Shown here: positions 48,950 to 58,896 of the stretch, piece by piece
Position numbering within the stretch: position 1 is the stretch's first letter
Layout: each line of letters opens with the position of its first letter
Assembly: GCA_028868535.1 (NCBI GenBank)
Contig: JAGWUH010000016.1
Span: 1-64,000 of the forward strand
Reading direction: 5' to 3'
Length of the DNA: 64,000 nt
Origin: Sphingomonadales bacterium
GTDB lineage: Bacteria > Pseudomonadota > Alphaproteobacteria > Sphingomonadales > Sphingomonadaceae
Translations under genes and position numbers: made by a program
Notes under the pieces: generated by a model
The model's input: the letters and a program-made list of their open reading frames with translations, nothing else
The model's database searches: none
Told to the model about the DNA's origin: nothing

Positions 48950-49875
48950 CCGCAAGCGTGTTCATCGACGGCGCGGCCGGAACCACCGGCCTTGAAATCG
49001 CCGACCGGCTCGCCGGGCGGAGCGAGTTCGAGCTGCTGATCCTCGACGACGCCAGCCGCAAGTCGCCCGAAGCGCGCAAGGCGGCGCTGCATGCCGCCGA
49101 TTTCGCGGTGCTGTGCCTGCACGACGATGCCGCGCGCGATGCCGTGGCCATGGCCGAGGGCAGCAAGGTCCGCATCATCGATGCCAGCACCGCGCACCGC
49201 ACCGCGCCGGGCTGGGCCTACGGCTTTCCCGAAGTGGTCGGTCGCGACGTCATCGCCGGTGCCGCGCGCGTGGCCAACCCCGGCTGCTATCCCACCGGCT
49301 TCATCGCCCTGCTTGCGCCGCTGGTCCGCGGCGGCCTGCTGCCGGCCGACTGGCCCTACGTCTGCCATGCCGTTTCCGGCTATTCCGGCGGCGGCAAGGC
49401 GCTGATCGCGCGGTTCGAGGCCGATGCCGACATCGCCTGGCGCGGCTACGGCCTGGGCCTGGGCCACAAGCACGTGCCCGAAATGCAGCGCTATGCCGGC
49501 CTCGGCCACGCCCCGGTGTTCGCGCCGGCGGTGATCCCGGCGCATCGCGGCATGGTCGTCGAAGTGCCGCTGCACCTTTCGCTCATGCCGGGCGCCGCGC
49601 CCGCCGATGCCCTGCGTGAGGCGCTGGCGGCGTTCTATGCCGGCAGCCCGGTGATCCGCGTTGCCGCCGACGCGCCGGAGGAACTGCTCCTGCGCCGCAG
49701 CGCGATGCCGTCGGACGCGATGACGCTCCACGTCTTCGGCGCCGGGGACGGCGGGCAGGCCCGGCTGGTCGCGGTGCTCGACAACCTCGGCAAGGGCGCA
49801 AGCGGCGCCGCCGTGCAGAGCCTGAACCTGATGGCCGGCCTGCCGGAGACGGCGGGACTCGCACTGCAAGCGTGA
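48946..49875 (+). CDS. argC: N-acetyl-gamma-glutamyl-phosphate reductase (short type)
   Basis: 309-residue NADPH-dependent enzyme of arginine biosynthesis, of the short ArgC class typical of alphaproteobacteria. The N-terminus VFIDGAAGTTGLEIADRL is the Rossmann loop; the catalytic cysteine is in VANPGCYPTGFIALL; later HKHVPEMQRY and HRGMVVEVPLHL are conserved in the family. Its ATG overlaps the stop of the SH3 gene, so the two are translationally coupled, an unusual pairing. It is followed by the gene-free 329-base promoter region of glnB. Confidence 0.95.
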   Translation: MTASVFIDGAAGTTGLEIADRLAGRSEFELLILDDASRKSPEARKAALHAADFAVLCLHDDAARDAVAMAEGSKVRIIDASTAHRTAPGWAYGFPEVVGRDVIAGAARVANPGCYPTGFIALLAPLVRGGLLPADWPYVCHAVSGYSGGGKALIARFEADADIAWRGYGLGLGHKHVPEMQRYAGLGHAPVFAPAVIPAHRGMVVEVPLHLSLMPGAAPADALREALAAFYAGSPVIRVAADAPEELLLRRSAMPSDAMTLHVFGAGDGGQARLVAVLDNLGKGASGAAVQSLNLMAGLPETAGLALQA

Positions 49876-49924
49876 CCACGCCGGCGCCACGTCGTCGCCC
49901 GATTGCCTCCTGAGCCGCAAGCGG

Positions 49925-49941
49925 TGCCCAAGTTTTGGGCA
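49925..49941. promoter_or_regulatory. 17-bp inverted repeat after argC
   Basis: Seven-base arms TGCCCAA and TTGGGCA around GTT. It could be the argC terminator hairpin (no T run) or an enhancer site for the sigma-54 promoter about 140 bp downstream. Confidence 0.4.
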
Positions 49942-50078
49942 GGAATTGATCGAAACTTGTGCAATCCTTTGGATCGGCGCAGTTTCGTGTCCGAATCTTT
50001 CTGCATTGCAGCACGCCAAACGGCCGAATCCCCGTTTTCGCGGGGCCGGTTTTGCCCTACGGAGTGCCCGGCCGAGTC

Positions 50079-50093
50079 TGGCACGATTCTTGA
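50079..50093 (+). promoter_or_regulatory. Sigma-54 promoter of glnB-glnA
   Basis: TGGCAC-GATTC-TTGA matches the -24/-12 consensus TGGCAC-N5-TTGC with one difference in the -12 element. It lies 111 bp before the glnB start. Nitrogen control through RpoN and NtrC is the established mode for glnB and glnA in proteobacteria. Confidence 0.75.
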
Positions 50094-50543
<450 letters not shown>

Positions 50544-50683
50544 ATTTCCGCACGGCGCGGGGGCTGCCTCCGCGCCGCGTCAGGATCGGGAAGGGCGCCC
50601 GCAAGGGGTCAGGGCGCGGCTTCCGTCATCATCCAGCCCCCTTTCCGGACGGCATGGCGCCGGAACTTTGGAGAACCACGCGA

Positions 50684-52093
50684 ATGGCTACTGCAGCAGA
50701 CATCCTCAAGCGCATCAAGGACGAGGAAATCGAATGGGTCGACCTGCGCTTCACCGACCCGAAGGGCAAGTGGCAGCACCTGACCATGGTGGCCTCGGTC
50801 CTCGGCGAGGGTGAGCTCGAGGATGGCCTGATGTTCGACGGTTCGTCGATCGAGGGCTGGAAGGCGATCAACGAGTCCGACATGATCCTCAAGCCGGACC
50901 TCGATGCCGTCTATGTCGATCCGTTCTCGGCCACGCCGATGCTGATCCTGGTCTGCGACATCGTCGAGCCTTCGACCGGCGAGCTCTATGGCCGCGACCC
51001 GCGCTCGACCGCCAAGCGCGCCGAGGCGTTCGTCAAGTCGGGCGGTTTCGGCGACACCGTCTACGTCGGCCCCGAGGCCGAGTTCTTCGTGTTCGACGAC
51101 GTCCGCTTCTACGACGGCTACAACGGCAACGGCTTCTCGATCGACGACATCGAGCTGCCGACCAACTCGAACAAGGAATACGAGGGCGGCAACCTCGCGC
51201 ACCGTCCGCGCGCCAAGGGCGGCTACTTCCCGGTCGCCCCGGTCGACAGCCTCGTCGACGTCCGTGGCGAGATGGTCTCGACGATGATCGAGATGGGCCT
51301 GCCCTGCGACAAGCACCACCACGAAGTGGCCTCGGCCCAGCATGAGCTCGGCCTGACCTTCGGCACCCTGGTGCAGACCGCGGACCGCATGCAGGTCTAC
51401 AAGTACGTCGTCCACCAGGTCGCGCACAACTACGGCAAGACCGCCACGTTCATGCCGAAGCCGATCAAAACCGACAACGGCTCGGGCATGCACACCCACA
51501 TCTCGATCTGGGAAAAGGGCAACCCGCTGTTCGCCGGCAACGGCTACGCCGGCCTGTCGGAAACCTGCCTGTACTTCATCGGCGGCGTCATCAAGCACGC
51601 CAAGGCGCTGAACGCCTTCACCAACCCGACCACCAACAGCTACAAGCGCCTGGTGCCGGGCTATGAAGCCCCCGTGCTGCTCGCCTACTCGGCCCGCAAC
51701 CGCTCGGCCTCGTGCCGCATCCCCTATGGCGCCGGCGCCAAGGCGAAGCGCGTCGAGTTCCGCTTCCCGGACGCGATGGCCAACCCCTACCTGTGCTATG
51801 CCGCGCTGGTCCAGGCCGGCCTCGACGGGATCAAGAACAAGATCCACCCGGGCGAAGCCATGGACAAGAACCTCTACGACCTGCCGCCGGAAGAGCTGGC
51901 CGAAGTGCCGACCGTCTGCGGTTCGCTGCGGGAGGCGCTGAACGCGCTCGAAGCCGATCACGAGTTCCTGCTCGCCGGCGGCGTGTTCACCAAGGACCAG
52001 ATCGAAAGCTACATCGAACTGAAGTGGCCGGAAGTGATGCGCTGGGAAACCACGCCGTCCGCGGTCGAGTTCGACATGTACTACAGCGCCTGA
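50684..52093 (+). CDS. glnA: Glutamine synthetase type I
   Basis: 469-residue GSI-beta enzyme, which makes glutamine from glutamate, ammonia and ATP as a dodecamer. Marks: [18 protein letters not shown], the metal-binding [33 protein letters not shown], and the adenylylation site Tyr398 in NLYDLPPEE, so activity should be controlled by GlnE through PII. The start ATG follows GGAGAA; an in-frame ATG 30 bases earlier lacks a site. It is followed by a palindrome and an intrinsic terminator. Confidence 0.98.
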   Translation: MATAADILKRIKDEEIEWVDLRFTDPKGKWQHLTMVASVLGEGELEDGLMFDGSSIEGWKAINESDMILKPDLDAVYVDPFSATPMLILVCDIVEPSTGELYGRDPRSTAKRAEAFVKSGGFGDTVYVGPEAEFFVFDDVRFYDGYNGNGFSIDDIELPTNSNKEYEGGNLAHRPRAKGGYFPVAPVDSLVDVRGEMVSTMIEMGLPCDKHHHEVASAQHELGLTFGTLVQTADRMQVYKYVVHQVAHNYGKTATFMPKPIKTDNGSGMHTHISIWEKGNPLFAGNGYAGLSETCLYFIGGVIKHAKALNAFTNPTTNSYKRLVPGYEAPVLLAYSARNRSASCRIPYGAGAKAKRVEFRFPDAMANPYLCYAALVQAGLDGIKNKIHPGEAMDKNLYDLPPEELAEVPTVCGSLREALNALEADHEFLLAGGVFTKDQIESYIELKWPEVMRWETTPSAVEFDMYYSA

Positions 52094-52098
52094 TTGCC

Positions 52099-52120
52099 CG
52101 CCGCCCCGCGCGGGGCGGCG
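52099..52120. repeat. 22-bp perfect GC palindrome after glnA
   Basis: Eleven-base arms CGCCGCCCCGC and GCGGGGCGGCG meet without a loop six bases after the glnA stop. It probably works together with the intrinsic terminator that follows, or protects the mRNA 3' end. Confidence 0.6.
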
Positions 52121-52143
52121 TGCTTGAAGGAAACCTGGACGGA

Positions 52144-52176
52144 CCCGGCGGGAGCATCGGCTTCCGCCGGGTTTTT
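52144..52176 (+). terminator. Intrinsic terminator of glnA
   Basis: Arms CCCGGCGGGAGC and GCTTCCGCCGGG (one G-T wobble) close on the loop ATCG and are followed by five T, a canonical Rho-independent terminator 50 bases after glnA. Confidence 0.9.
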
Positions 52177-52226
52177 CCTGTCCGGCCCGATGGCGGCGCG
52201 ATCGGTCGCAATCGCCCGGGCCCGGC

Positions 52227-52252
52227 GGAACCGCGCGCGCCCGGGCCGCGTT
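52227..52252 (+). promoter_or_regulatory. EcfG-type general-stress promoter
   Basis: GGAAC at 52227-52231 and CGTT at 52249-52252 with a 17-bp spacer, an exact match to the alphaproteobacterial sigma-EcfG consensus. It lies 48 bases before the small membrane protein gene. Confidence 0.75.
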
Positions 52253-52299
52253 GTGAGAAAACCGGTGCTACAACCGGTCATAACAAGAAGGGTTCCGCT

Positions 52300-52467
52300 A
52301 TGCTCATTCTCGTCGCCGCGGCGCTGGTCGTGGCCTGGGTGCTCGCTTTCGTGGTGCTCCACGTCACCAGCGCGCTGATCCACCTGCTGCTGCTCGGCGC
52401 GGTGATCGTCGCCGTGATCCGCCTGTTTTCGCCGGGCACGCGCAGCGACGCCGGCGGCAGGCTCTGA
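52300..52467 (+). CDS. Small stress-type membrane protein (lmo0937/DUF5670-like)
   Basis: 55-residue protein made almost wholly of hydrophobic residues in two helices (about 1-20 and 22-44: MLILVAAALVVAWVLAFVVL, then LIHLLLLGAVIVAVIRLF), ending in a short polar tail. The pattern is that of the lmo0937 family of tiny membrane proteins often induced under stress. AAGAAGGG precedes the ATG. The EcfG-type promoter just upstream supports a general-stress role. Its molecular function is unknown. Confidence 0.8.
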   Translation: MLILVAAALVVAWVLAFVVLHVTSALIHLLLLGAVIVAVIRLFSPGTRSDAGGRL

Positions 52468-52506
52468 CCCGCCAGGTTCCGGGCGGCGGCACCCGCCGCT
52501 GCCCGG

Positions 52507-55500
52507 TCAGTAGTCCTTCGAGATCTTGGCGTTGACGCTCTGCCGCCCGACCGTGGACACGGTTCCCAGCAGCGACAGCCAGCTCATCACCCGGAACTCG
52601 AGGTTGGTCGCCGAATAGCCACGGCCATCGGTGACGATTTCCGCATAGAAGTGCCGGCCCAGGTACTTGCCGGCGGCGATGCCGGTCTGGCGGTTGAGCG
52701 TGGGATCGGCATTGACGATGCGCAGCCGGTCGAGCCCGATGGCGGAACGCAGCCGGTTGATCGGATCAAGCCCGCCACCGCCATGCAGCGATGCCAGCGC
52801 GGCGCCCAGTTGCAGCGCTTCCGGCGCGGAGATCTGGGTGATCGAATCGCCGAACAGCAGGCGCGACAGCAATTCCTCCTCCGGCATCGCCGGGATCGAG
52901 GAGAACGCGATCTCCGGCTTCAGCGAGGTGCCGCCCACCGTCACCGTGGCGCTGAGGCCGTTGACCGACGCAGTGGCGGCGATGTCGAGCCGGGGATCGG
53001 GCGGGCTGTTGCCATCGAAGTTCAGCCGCCCGCGCGTCAGGTCGAAGCGCTTGCCGGCGAACTCGTAGGTGCCCTGGACCAGTTGCGCGCGCCCGCCGAT
53101 CGCCGGCGCGTCGACGGTGCCGCGCAAGTGGACGTCGGCGCCCCATTCGCTGTCGATGCCGAGGCCCTGCACGCGGATGCGATAAGGGCCGGCGGCATCG
53201 ACCAGGAATCGCCACGGCATCCGCCGCACGCTGGCCGGGGCGACGTCGGCGCCACGGTTGATCTCGCGCGTGCGGATCTGCGGCAGCTCGGCCGCGGCCT
53301 GCGATTGCCCCAGCCGCCAGCGCGCGCTCTCGATCGCCAGTCGCCCGGCAATGGTGCCGGTCATCCCGTCGGACACGATCCGCATCGGTCCGGTGGCCGC
53401 CAGCGCCATGTCCGGCCGCGACAGCAGCATGGCGTTGCGCGCGCCGAGCTTCAGGTCCAGCCCCGGGCCCTTGCTGGCGGAAAGCTCGGCGAAGCGGACC
53501 ACGCCGCTCCCGGTCACCGATCCGTTGCCGGCGGTACGCCCGCTCATCGTGTCGAGCGTGAGCTGCGATCCGTTGAAGCCGCCGCGCAGCGTCAGCTGGG
53601 TGACGTCGGTGCCAGTCATGGCGCTTTGCAGGCGCAGGCCGGTCCCCGCCAGCGAACCGCGGATCTGCGGCTCGTCGATCGTGCCGGTCAGATCCGCGGC
53701 AACCGCCAGCGGCCCGGTCAGGTCGAACGTCTCGATCGCCATCAGGCGCCAGATCGCGTCCGCCGGACCGTCGTAGCGCAATTGCCCGAACAGCGGCGCG
53801 GCGCGCAGCCGCGCGCCGAGATCCCCTGTGGCCGGCAGGTTGGCGATGCGCGCCTGCAGGCGCCCGCGGACCTGGCCATCCTCGTTGGCGACGGCGCGCG
53901 CTTCCAGCGCCGTCGGCGATAGCCGGGCGACGAGGGCGAGGTCGATCGGGCGGGAAGTCAGCACCAGCCCGGACCGGGTCAGCTTCTTCAGCAGCAGACG
54001 CGCTTCGCCGGTGGGCAAGCCCTCGCGCGGGCGGGCATAGTGGAACAGGCCGGTGGCGGTGCCGCCAAGCCCGAGGTTGGCAAAGGCCACGTCGCTCAGC
54101 GACAGCGGCATCGCGTCGAGCGCCAGGTCGAGCTCGCGCGAGCCGGCGGTGAACAGGCCCGAGGCGATGGCCCGGCCGCCGGCGAAGTCGATCTCCGTCG
54201 GCGCCAGCCGCCAGCCGTCCACCTCCGCGGTCAAACGCGCGCGACGCGGCATCCGGATCGCCTGCCCGGCAAAGCTGCCGTTGGCCACCAACGCCAGTTG
54301 CTGCGGCGCCACGTCGCCCATCACCTGCAGGTCGAAGTGGCTGCCGCGCCGCCCGGCCAGCGTCGCGGTCACGCGGCCACGACCATCGTTCAGGGTGACG
54401 CGCGCCGCCAGCTTGCCGAGGAACAGCCGGCCCTTGCCGATGCCCGCGCCATAGATGTTCGCGTCGAGCGTCGTGTGACCCTTGGCGAGCAGGCCTCGGG
54501 CCTCGATCTTGCCTTCGCCGACGGTGAGCGGCTGGTCGCCGCCGAAGCTGGCGTCGCGCACCGCCAGGGCCAGGTCCAGCCCTTCGCCGCCGGCACGCGG
54601 CGCCAGCCGCAGCGTGCCGTCGACGCCGCCGCCGGCCAGCGCCAGCGTGCCTTCCGGCCCGGCCGGCTGCAGCAGCACCGTGCCGCTGACCGCGGTGTCG
54701 GAGACTTTCAGCCGCTCGATGTCGATGCGCGCCAGCCCTTGCGCCGGCATGTGCAGCGCCAGCGTCCCGGAAAACGGCCCCAGCGTCGACTGACCCTCGG
54801 TGTCGATGTGGAAGCCTTGCGGGATCGGCGCCAGCGCCACGGCCATGTCGCGCACCCCGGCGGCGGGGAAGGGGTCCGCGAACACCAGCCGGGCGTGCGG
54901 GCCGTCGCCTTCGACGCTGCCCTGGATGGTGAAGCTGCCATAGCTGGCGTGGCGGCCGTTGCCCGACAGCCGGGTGACGCCCCCCGCGGCGCTGCCGTTG
55001 AAGGCCAGCGTCAGCAGCGAACCGTCGAGCCGGCCCCGCTCGATCGCCAGCGGCCGGCCGCGGCCCGTGGCGATGCGTCCGCCAAAGCGCAGCCCTTCGC
55101 CCGCCAGGTTCGCCAGCGTCCGGTTCTCGACGCGCAGCAGGCGTCCGGTCAGGTCGAGACCGAGATCCCAGCCGCGTGCGCGATCGATCCGCAGCAGCAG
55201 CCGGGCATCGGCCTGCGCCGTGCCGATGTCGGTCAGGCGCAGGCCGCGCGCGACGATCGGGCCGGCCAGGGCATAGCCGCCGCGCCCCACGTCGCCCTTC
55301 AGCACCAGCTTCGCACCGAGCCCGGGAAAGGCGAGGACGAGGTCGCTCGAACTCAGCGCCTGGCCGTTGAGCAGCAGGCTGCCATGGGCGCGGCCGTGGA
55401 CCAGTTGCGGGTCGAACAGGGCATTGCCGGGCACCACCCGTGCCGTGGTCAGCGTCAGCGGCGTCGCCCAGATCCGCTGGTGCCGGTTGATCCGCGCCTG

Positions 55501-56688
55501 CGCGGCCAGGCCCAGCAACCGGGTTCCCGACAGCGCCAGCTCGTCGGCGCTCAGCCGGGTATCGGCGACGAGATCCGGCAACGGTCCGTCCAGCAGCGAA
55601 TGCACCCGCAGGCCCCGCGCGACGGTATCGGCACCAAGCGCGCCGGGATCGCGCACCTCGGCGGTGACCGCCAGCTTGCGCAAGGCGATGGCCGCCAGGT
55701 CGATCCCGCCCGCCGCCGTCCACCGCGACGCCGCGCTGTCAAGCGCGAGCCGCCCGTCGAGCACGCCGTCGGCAAGCCGGCCCCGCCCGGTCACCGCCAC
55801 GGTGCCGCCCAGCAGCCGCACCACCCCCGGACCGGCGAAAGTCTTCGGCACGATCTGACCGGCGATGTCGAACGTGCCGCTGTGGTTGACCAGCGCGATC
55901 GCCGCCGCGCGCGCGCCGCCCTGCTCCGCCAGCAGGCCGCCATGCCATTCGCGCCAGCCGCCCCTGCCGCCGATGCGCACGCGGCGATCGCTGGTGGCGC
56001 CGGTGAGCGCCGCGAGCAGGCCGCCGCGCGGCGCCGCATAGTCCAGCCCCAGCGCGAACCGGCCGGCGCGCTCATCGGCGTCGAGCAGCGCCTGGACGCG
56101 ATCCCCGCCGCCGGCCTCGGCCAGCAGCGCGATGTTGGCGTGCCGGGTGCGGATCAGCGCGTGCGCGTGCAGGTCGAACCGGCGCTCGATGCCCAGCACC
56201 GGCTTCGCCACGGTCAGCCGCTCGATCGCCAGCCGATCGATGCGGATGTCGAAATCGGGCAGGATCGAGGTCGTCGGCTCGGCGGCGGTGAGCGCCGGCA
56301 CGCGCAGCAGCACGCCGCGCTGCGATGCCAGTTCGCGGATATCGAGCCCGCGAGCGAACCAGTCGAGCGGCCGCCAGTCGAGCGTGACCTGGGGCAGGCG
56401 CAGGAACACGCCCTTGCTGTCCGCCACCGCCACGTCCTGCAACTGGGCACGGCCGAAGATCGAACCCTCGATCCGCCCGATGCGGAGGCGCAGCCCGTTC
56501 TTCGCCTGCCAGCCGGCGACGGCATCGGCGATCACGCGATGGCCGATCGCCGTATCCAGCATGGCCACCGCCAGCGCCGCCAGCGCCAGAGCCAGCAGCG
56601 GCACCAGGCCCAGGTACTTCGCCGCCAGCCAGCGCCAGCGGCGGCGCGGCGCGGCGGGCGCCTCGGCCTGCGGTGCCTCGTCGGCCAT
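52507..56688 (-). CDS. tamB: Translocation and assembly module subunit TamB
   Basis: 1393-residue inner-membrane-anchored, periplasm-spanning protein. It has one N-terminal membrane helix (about 26-46, YLGLVPLLALALAALAVAML), a very long beta-rich AsmA-like body that forms a hydrophobic groove, and the conserved C-terminal DUF490 domain with GRLNFDGNSPPDPRLDIAATA and FSSIPAMPEEELLSRLLFG, ending in KISKDY. TamB works with TamA in outer-membrane protein insertion and in phospholipid transport to the outer membrane. Its ATG overlaps the tamA stop by one base (TGATG). Confidence 0.95.
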   Translation of the reverse strand: MADEAPQAEAPAAPRRRWRWLAAKYLGLVPLLALALAALAVAMLDTAIGHRVIADAVAGWQAKNGLRLRIGRIEGSIFGRAQLQDVAVADSKGVFLRLPQVTLDWRPLDWFARGLDIRELASQRGVLLRVPALTAAEPTTSILPDFDIRIDRLAIERLTVAKPVLGIERRFDLHAHALIRTRHANIALLAEAGGGDRVQALLDADERAGRFALGLDYAAPRGGLLAALTGATSDRRVRIGGRGGWREWHGGLLAEQGGARAAAIALVNHSGTFDIAGQIVPKTFAGPGVVRLLGGTVAVTGRGRLADGVLDGRLALDSAASRWTAAGGIDLAAIALRKLAVTAEVRDPGALGADTVARGLRVHSLLDGPLPDLVADTRLSADELALSGTRLLGLAAQARINRHQRIWATPLTLTTARVVPGNALFDPQLVHGRAHGSLLLNGQALSSSDLVLAFPGLGAKLVLKGDVGRGGYALAGPIVARGLRLTDIGTAQADARLLLRIDRARGWDLGLDLTGRLLRVENRTLANLAGEGLRFGGRIATGRGRPLAIERGRLDGSLLTLAFNGSAAGGVTRLSGNGRHASYGSFTIQGSVEGDGPHARLVFADPFPAAGVRDMAVALAPIPQGFHIDTEGQSTLGPFSGTLALHMPAQGLARIDIERLKVSDTAVSGTVLLQPAGPEGTLALAGGGVDGTLRLAPRAGGEGLDLALAVRDASFGGDQPLTVGEGKIEARGLLAKGHTTLDANIYGAGIGKGRLFLGKLAARVTLNDGRGRVTATLAGRRGSHFDLQVMGDVAPQQLALVANGSFAGQAIRMPRRARLTAEVDGWRLAPTEIDFAGGRAIASGLFTAGSRELDLALDAMPLSLSDVAFANLGLGGTATGLFHYARPREGLPTGEARLLLKKLTRSGLVLTSRPIDLALVARLSPTALEARAVANEDGQVRGRLQARIANLPATGDLGARLRAAPLFGQLRYDGPADAIWRLMAIETFDLTGPLAVAADLTGTIDEPQIRGSLAGTGLRLQSAMTGTDVTQLTLRGGFNGSQLTLDTMSGRTAGNGSVTGSGVVRFAELSASKGPGLDLKLGARNAMLLSRPDMALAATGPMRIVSDGMTGTIAGRLAIESARWRLGQSQAAAELPQIRTREINRGADVAPASVRRMPWRFLVDAAGPYRIRVQGLGIDSEWGADVHLRGTVDAPAIGGRAQLVQGTYEFAGKRFDLTRGRLNFDGNSPPDPRLDIAATASVNGLSATVTVGGTSLKPEIAFSSIPAMPEEELLSRLLFGDSITQISAPEALQLGAALASLHGGGGLDPINRLRSAIGLDRLRIVNADPTLNRQTGIAAGKYLGRHFYAEIVTDGRGYSATNLEFRVMSWLSLLGTVSTVGRQSVNAKISKDY

Positions 56689-58859
56689 CAGAACGCCTGC
56701 CCCAGCGCCACGTAGACGCCGATGCGCGATTCGCCGGGACGCCGGCCCAGCGGCGTGCCGATATCGACGCGGATCGGCCCGAAGCCGGTCTGGTAGCGCA
56801 CGCCGATGCCGGCGCCATAGCGCACGTCGGCGAAGTGCGGCAGCGCGCTGGCGTCGGCACCGCCCGCGTCGAGGAACGGCACCACCGAGAACGCGCCGCC
56901 GAACAACCCGGTCTTCACCCGCGCCTCGAGGCTGAACTCATACAGCGAGCGGCCGCCGGTTATGATCCCCTGCGGATCGTTCGCCGGCTGGCGCGGGCTG
57001 ACCAGCTGGTAGCCGAAGCCGCGAATCGATCCGCCGCCGCCAGCGTAGAACCGGCGCGATGGGGCGATGTTGTCGATGCTGCTCCCGGGCATCGCCCCCA
57101 GCCGCACCCGCCCGGCCAGCACCACCCCGCCCAGCGGCTGGTAGGCGCTGGCGTCGAGCTGGAGCTTGGCATAGACGTGGCTGCCGTTGTCCATCGCCAG
57201 CTCCGGCGAGACCCGCAGGCTGGCCCGCCAGCCTCGGTGCGGATCCAGCAGGTCGTCCGAATGGTCGAACGCCGCGCGCAGCGGCAGCGCCGCGGTGACG
57301 TAGCGCTTGCGCGGCCCCTGCACCCCGTTCTGCGCGCCCTCGCGTTCCTCGCTCGCTTCCGCCTCAAGCCCCAGCGACCAGGTCCAGGGCTTCTGGAACA
57401 ACAGCGTCGTAAGCCGCTCATAAGTGGTCGCAAACGCCACCTTGCGCGCCGCGTAAGCGGTCAGGTTGGCGTTGTCCGCATAAAGATCGACCGTCAGCAC
57501 CCGGTCGCGCCCGCGGAAGTTGTTGCGCCGGAAGGTGATGCCGGCAAGCTGTTCGTTGGTCCCGGCCACGCCCCGCAGCCGCAGCAATCCCTCGGGCGGG
57601 AACAGGTTGCGGTGCTCCCAGCTCGCCTCCAGCCGGAATCCCTCGCCGGTGTCATAGCCGATCGCCCCGGCAATCGTGCGCTGCGGCGCCTTGGCGATGG
57701 CAACGTCGACTTCGGCCACGCCCGGTGCGCCGGCCGCCGGCGGCGTCGTCTCGCGCGGGGTGACCGTCACGCTCGACACCAGCCCCGTCGCCAGGATCGC
57801 CTTGCGCAGGTCGTCGATCTCGCTGCGCTTCCAGGTCTGCCCCGGTTTGAAGCGCGCGATCTCGGCCAGGTGCCGGCTCGACAGGTAGCGGGGCAGGGAA
57901 CTGGTGATCGCGCCGAACCGGTACTTGCCGCCCGGCGTCACCGGCAGCGTCAGGTCGCCCGCCTCGCGCCGATGATCGACCAGCAGCGACGGTTCCCCCA
58001 GCGTCGCGAAGGGATAGCCCGCCTCGCCGAGCGCGGTGTCCAGGTGGCCTTGCTCGCTGACGATCGCCTCGGCGTGGAGCGGATCGCCGGTCTCGATCGC
58101 GAAGCTCTGGCGCAGCGCCGGGTAATCCTCGCCGGTTGCCGGCAGCGCGCCGAGATCGATGGCGCCGAAGCGGAAGCGCGCGCCGGGGGTGACGTCGAAG
58201 CGGACGGCGGGTCCGCCGCCGGCCGCCTGTTCACCGGGCAGGATGCCCGCGACCGTCTGCAGCACCTCGCCTTCGTAGTAGCCGTAGTTGCGCAGCAACC
58301 GTTCGAGCAGTTCGCGATCGCTGGCGGCCCGGACCGCGATCTGGCCGATCGCGTCCTGCTCCTTGCCAGGCAGCGTCTGCAACGCGGAAAGCGAGCGGAA
58401 GCGGGCCTCGAATGCCGCGCGCTCCGGGAAATTGCCGGCCTCGCCGGGGTAGGCGATGACATAGCGGGCGGTGCGATGCTCGGCCTCCCGCGCGCCCTTG
58501 GCGCCCTTGGGGGCAGGCGGCAGGGCTTCGACCGCAGTGGCGAGGGCAGGGGCGAGATCGGGCTCGGGCTCGAGCGAGACGAACTTCGGCAGGTCGAGGC
58601 CGGTATCGGGCCAGGGCAAGGTCAATTCCGGCAACTGCGCGAGCGGCGAATCCGGGCGCAACTCGGTCTGCGGCGCGGGTTCGCCGGGCATCCGGGCGTT
58701 GGCCCACGCTTCCGGGTCGCTGACGGCGGCATCGGGGATCAGCGCCTTCAGTTCGGGATCGACCGCCTGCTGCGCCCGTGCCGCCGGACTCGCCAGCGCC
58801 AGTGCGGCGGCAAGCGAAATCGCCAGCGATGTTGCGCACAGCCTGGTGCCGATGGTCAA
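56688..58859 (-). CDS. tamA: BamA/TamA-family outer-membrane protein TamA
   Basis: 723-residue outer-membrane protein. The signal peptide is RLCATSLAISLAAALALASPAARAQQ. An unusually long, proline-rich linker (about 40-130) follows, then POTRA domains (SDRELLERLLRNYGYYEGEV, VRFDVTPGARFRFGAIDLG, and the RPGQTWKRSEIDD-like third), and a 16-strand barrel ending FGPIRVDIGTPLGRRPGE and a final phenylalanine. The best start is TTG 58859, preceded by GGGGAAG; the open frame runs on to 59213 only as antisense of bpt. It is coupled to tamB. Confidence 0.92.
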   Translation of the reverse strand: MTIGTRLCATSLAISLAAALALASPAARAQQAVDPELKALIPDAAVSDPEAWANARMPGEPAPQTELRPDSPLAQLPELTLPWPDTGLDLPKFVSLEPEPDLAPALATAVEALPPAPKGAKGAREAEHRTARYVIAYPGEAGNFPERAAFEARFRSLSALQTLPGKEQDAIGQIAVRAASDRELLERLLRNYGYYEGEVLQTVAGILPGEQAAGGGPAVRFDVTPGARFRFGAIDLGALPATGEDYPALRQSFAIETGDPLHAEAIVSEQGHLDTALGEAGYPFATLGEPSLLVDHRREAGDLTLPVTPGGKYRFGAITSSLPRYLSSRHLAEIARFKPGQTWKRSEIDDLRKAILATGLVSSVTVTPRETTPPAAGAPGVAEVDVAIAKAPQRTIAGAIGYDTGEGFRLEASWEHRNLFPPEGLLRLRGVAGTNEQLAGITFRRNNFRGRDRVLTVDLYADNANLTAYAARKVAFATTYERLTTLLFQKPWTWSLGLEAEASEEREGAQNGVQGPRKRYVTAALPLRAAFDHSDDLLDPHRGWRASLRVSPELAMDNGSHVYAKLQLDASAYQPLGGVVLAGRVRLGAMPGSSIDNIAPSRRFYAGGGGSIRGFGYQLVSPRQPANDPQGIITGGRSLYEFSLEARVKTGLFGGAFSVVPFLDAGGADASALPHFADVRYGAGIGVRYQTGFGPIRVDIGTPLGRRPGESRIGVYVALGQAF

Positions 58860-58896
58860 GGAACTTCCCCAAGCGCCCCCCGGAGCGGGCGCGGGT

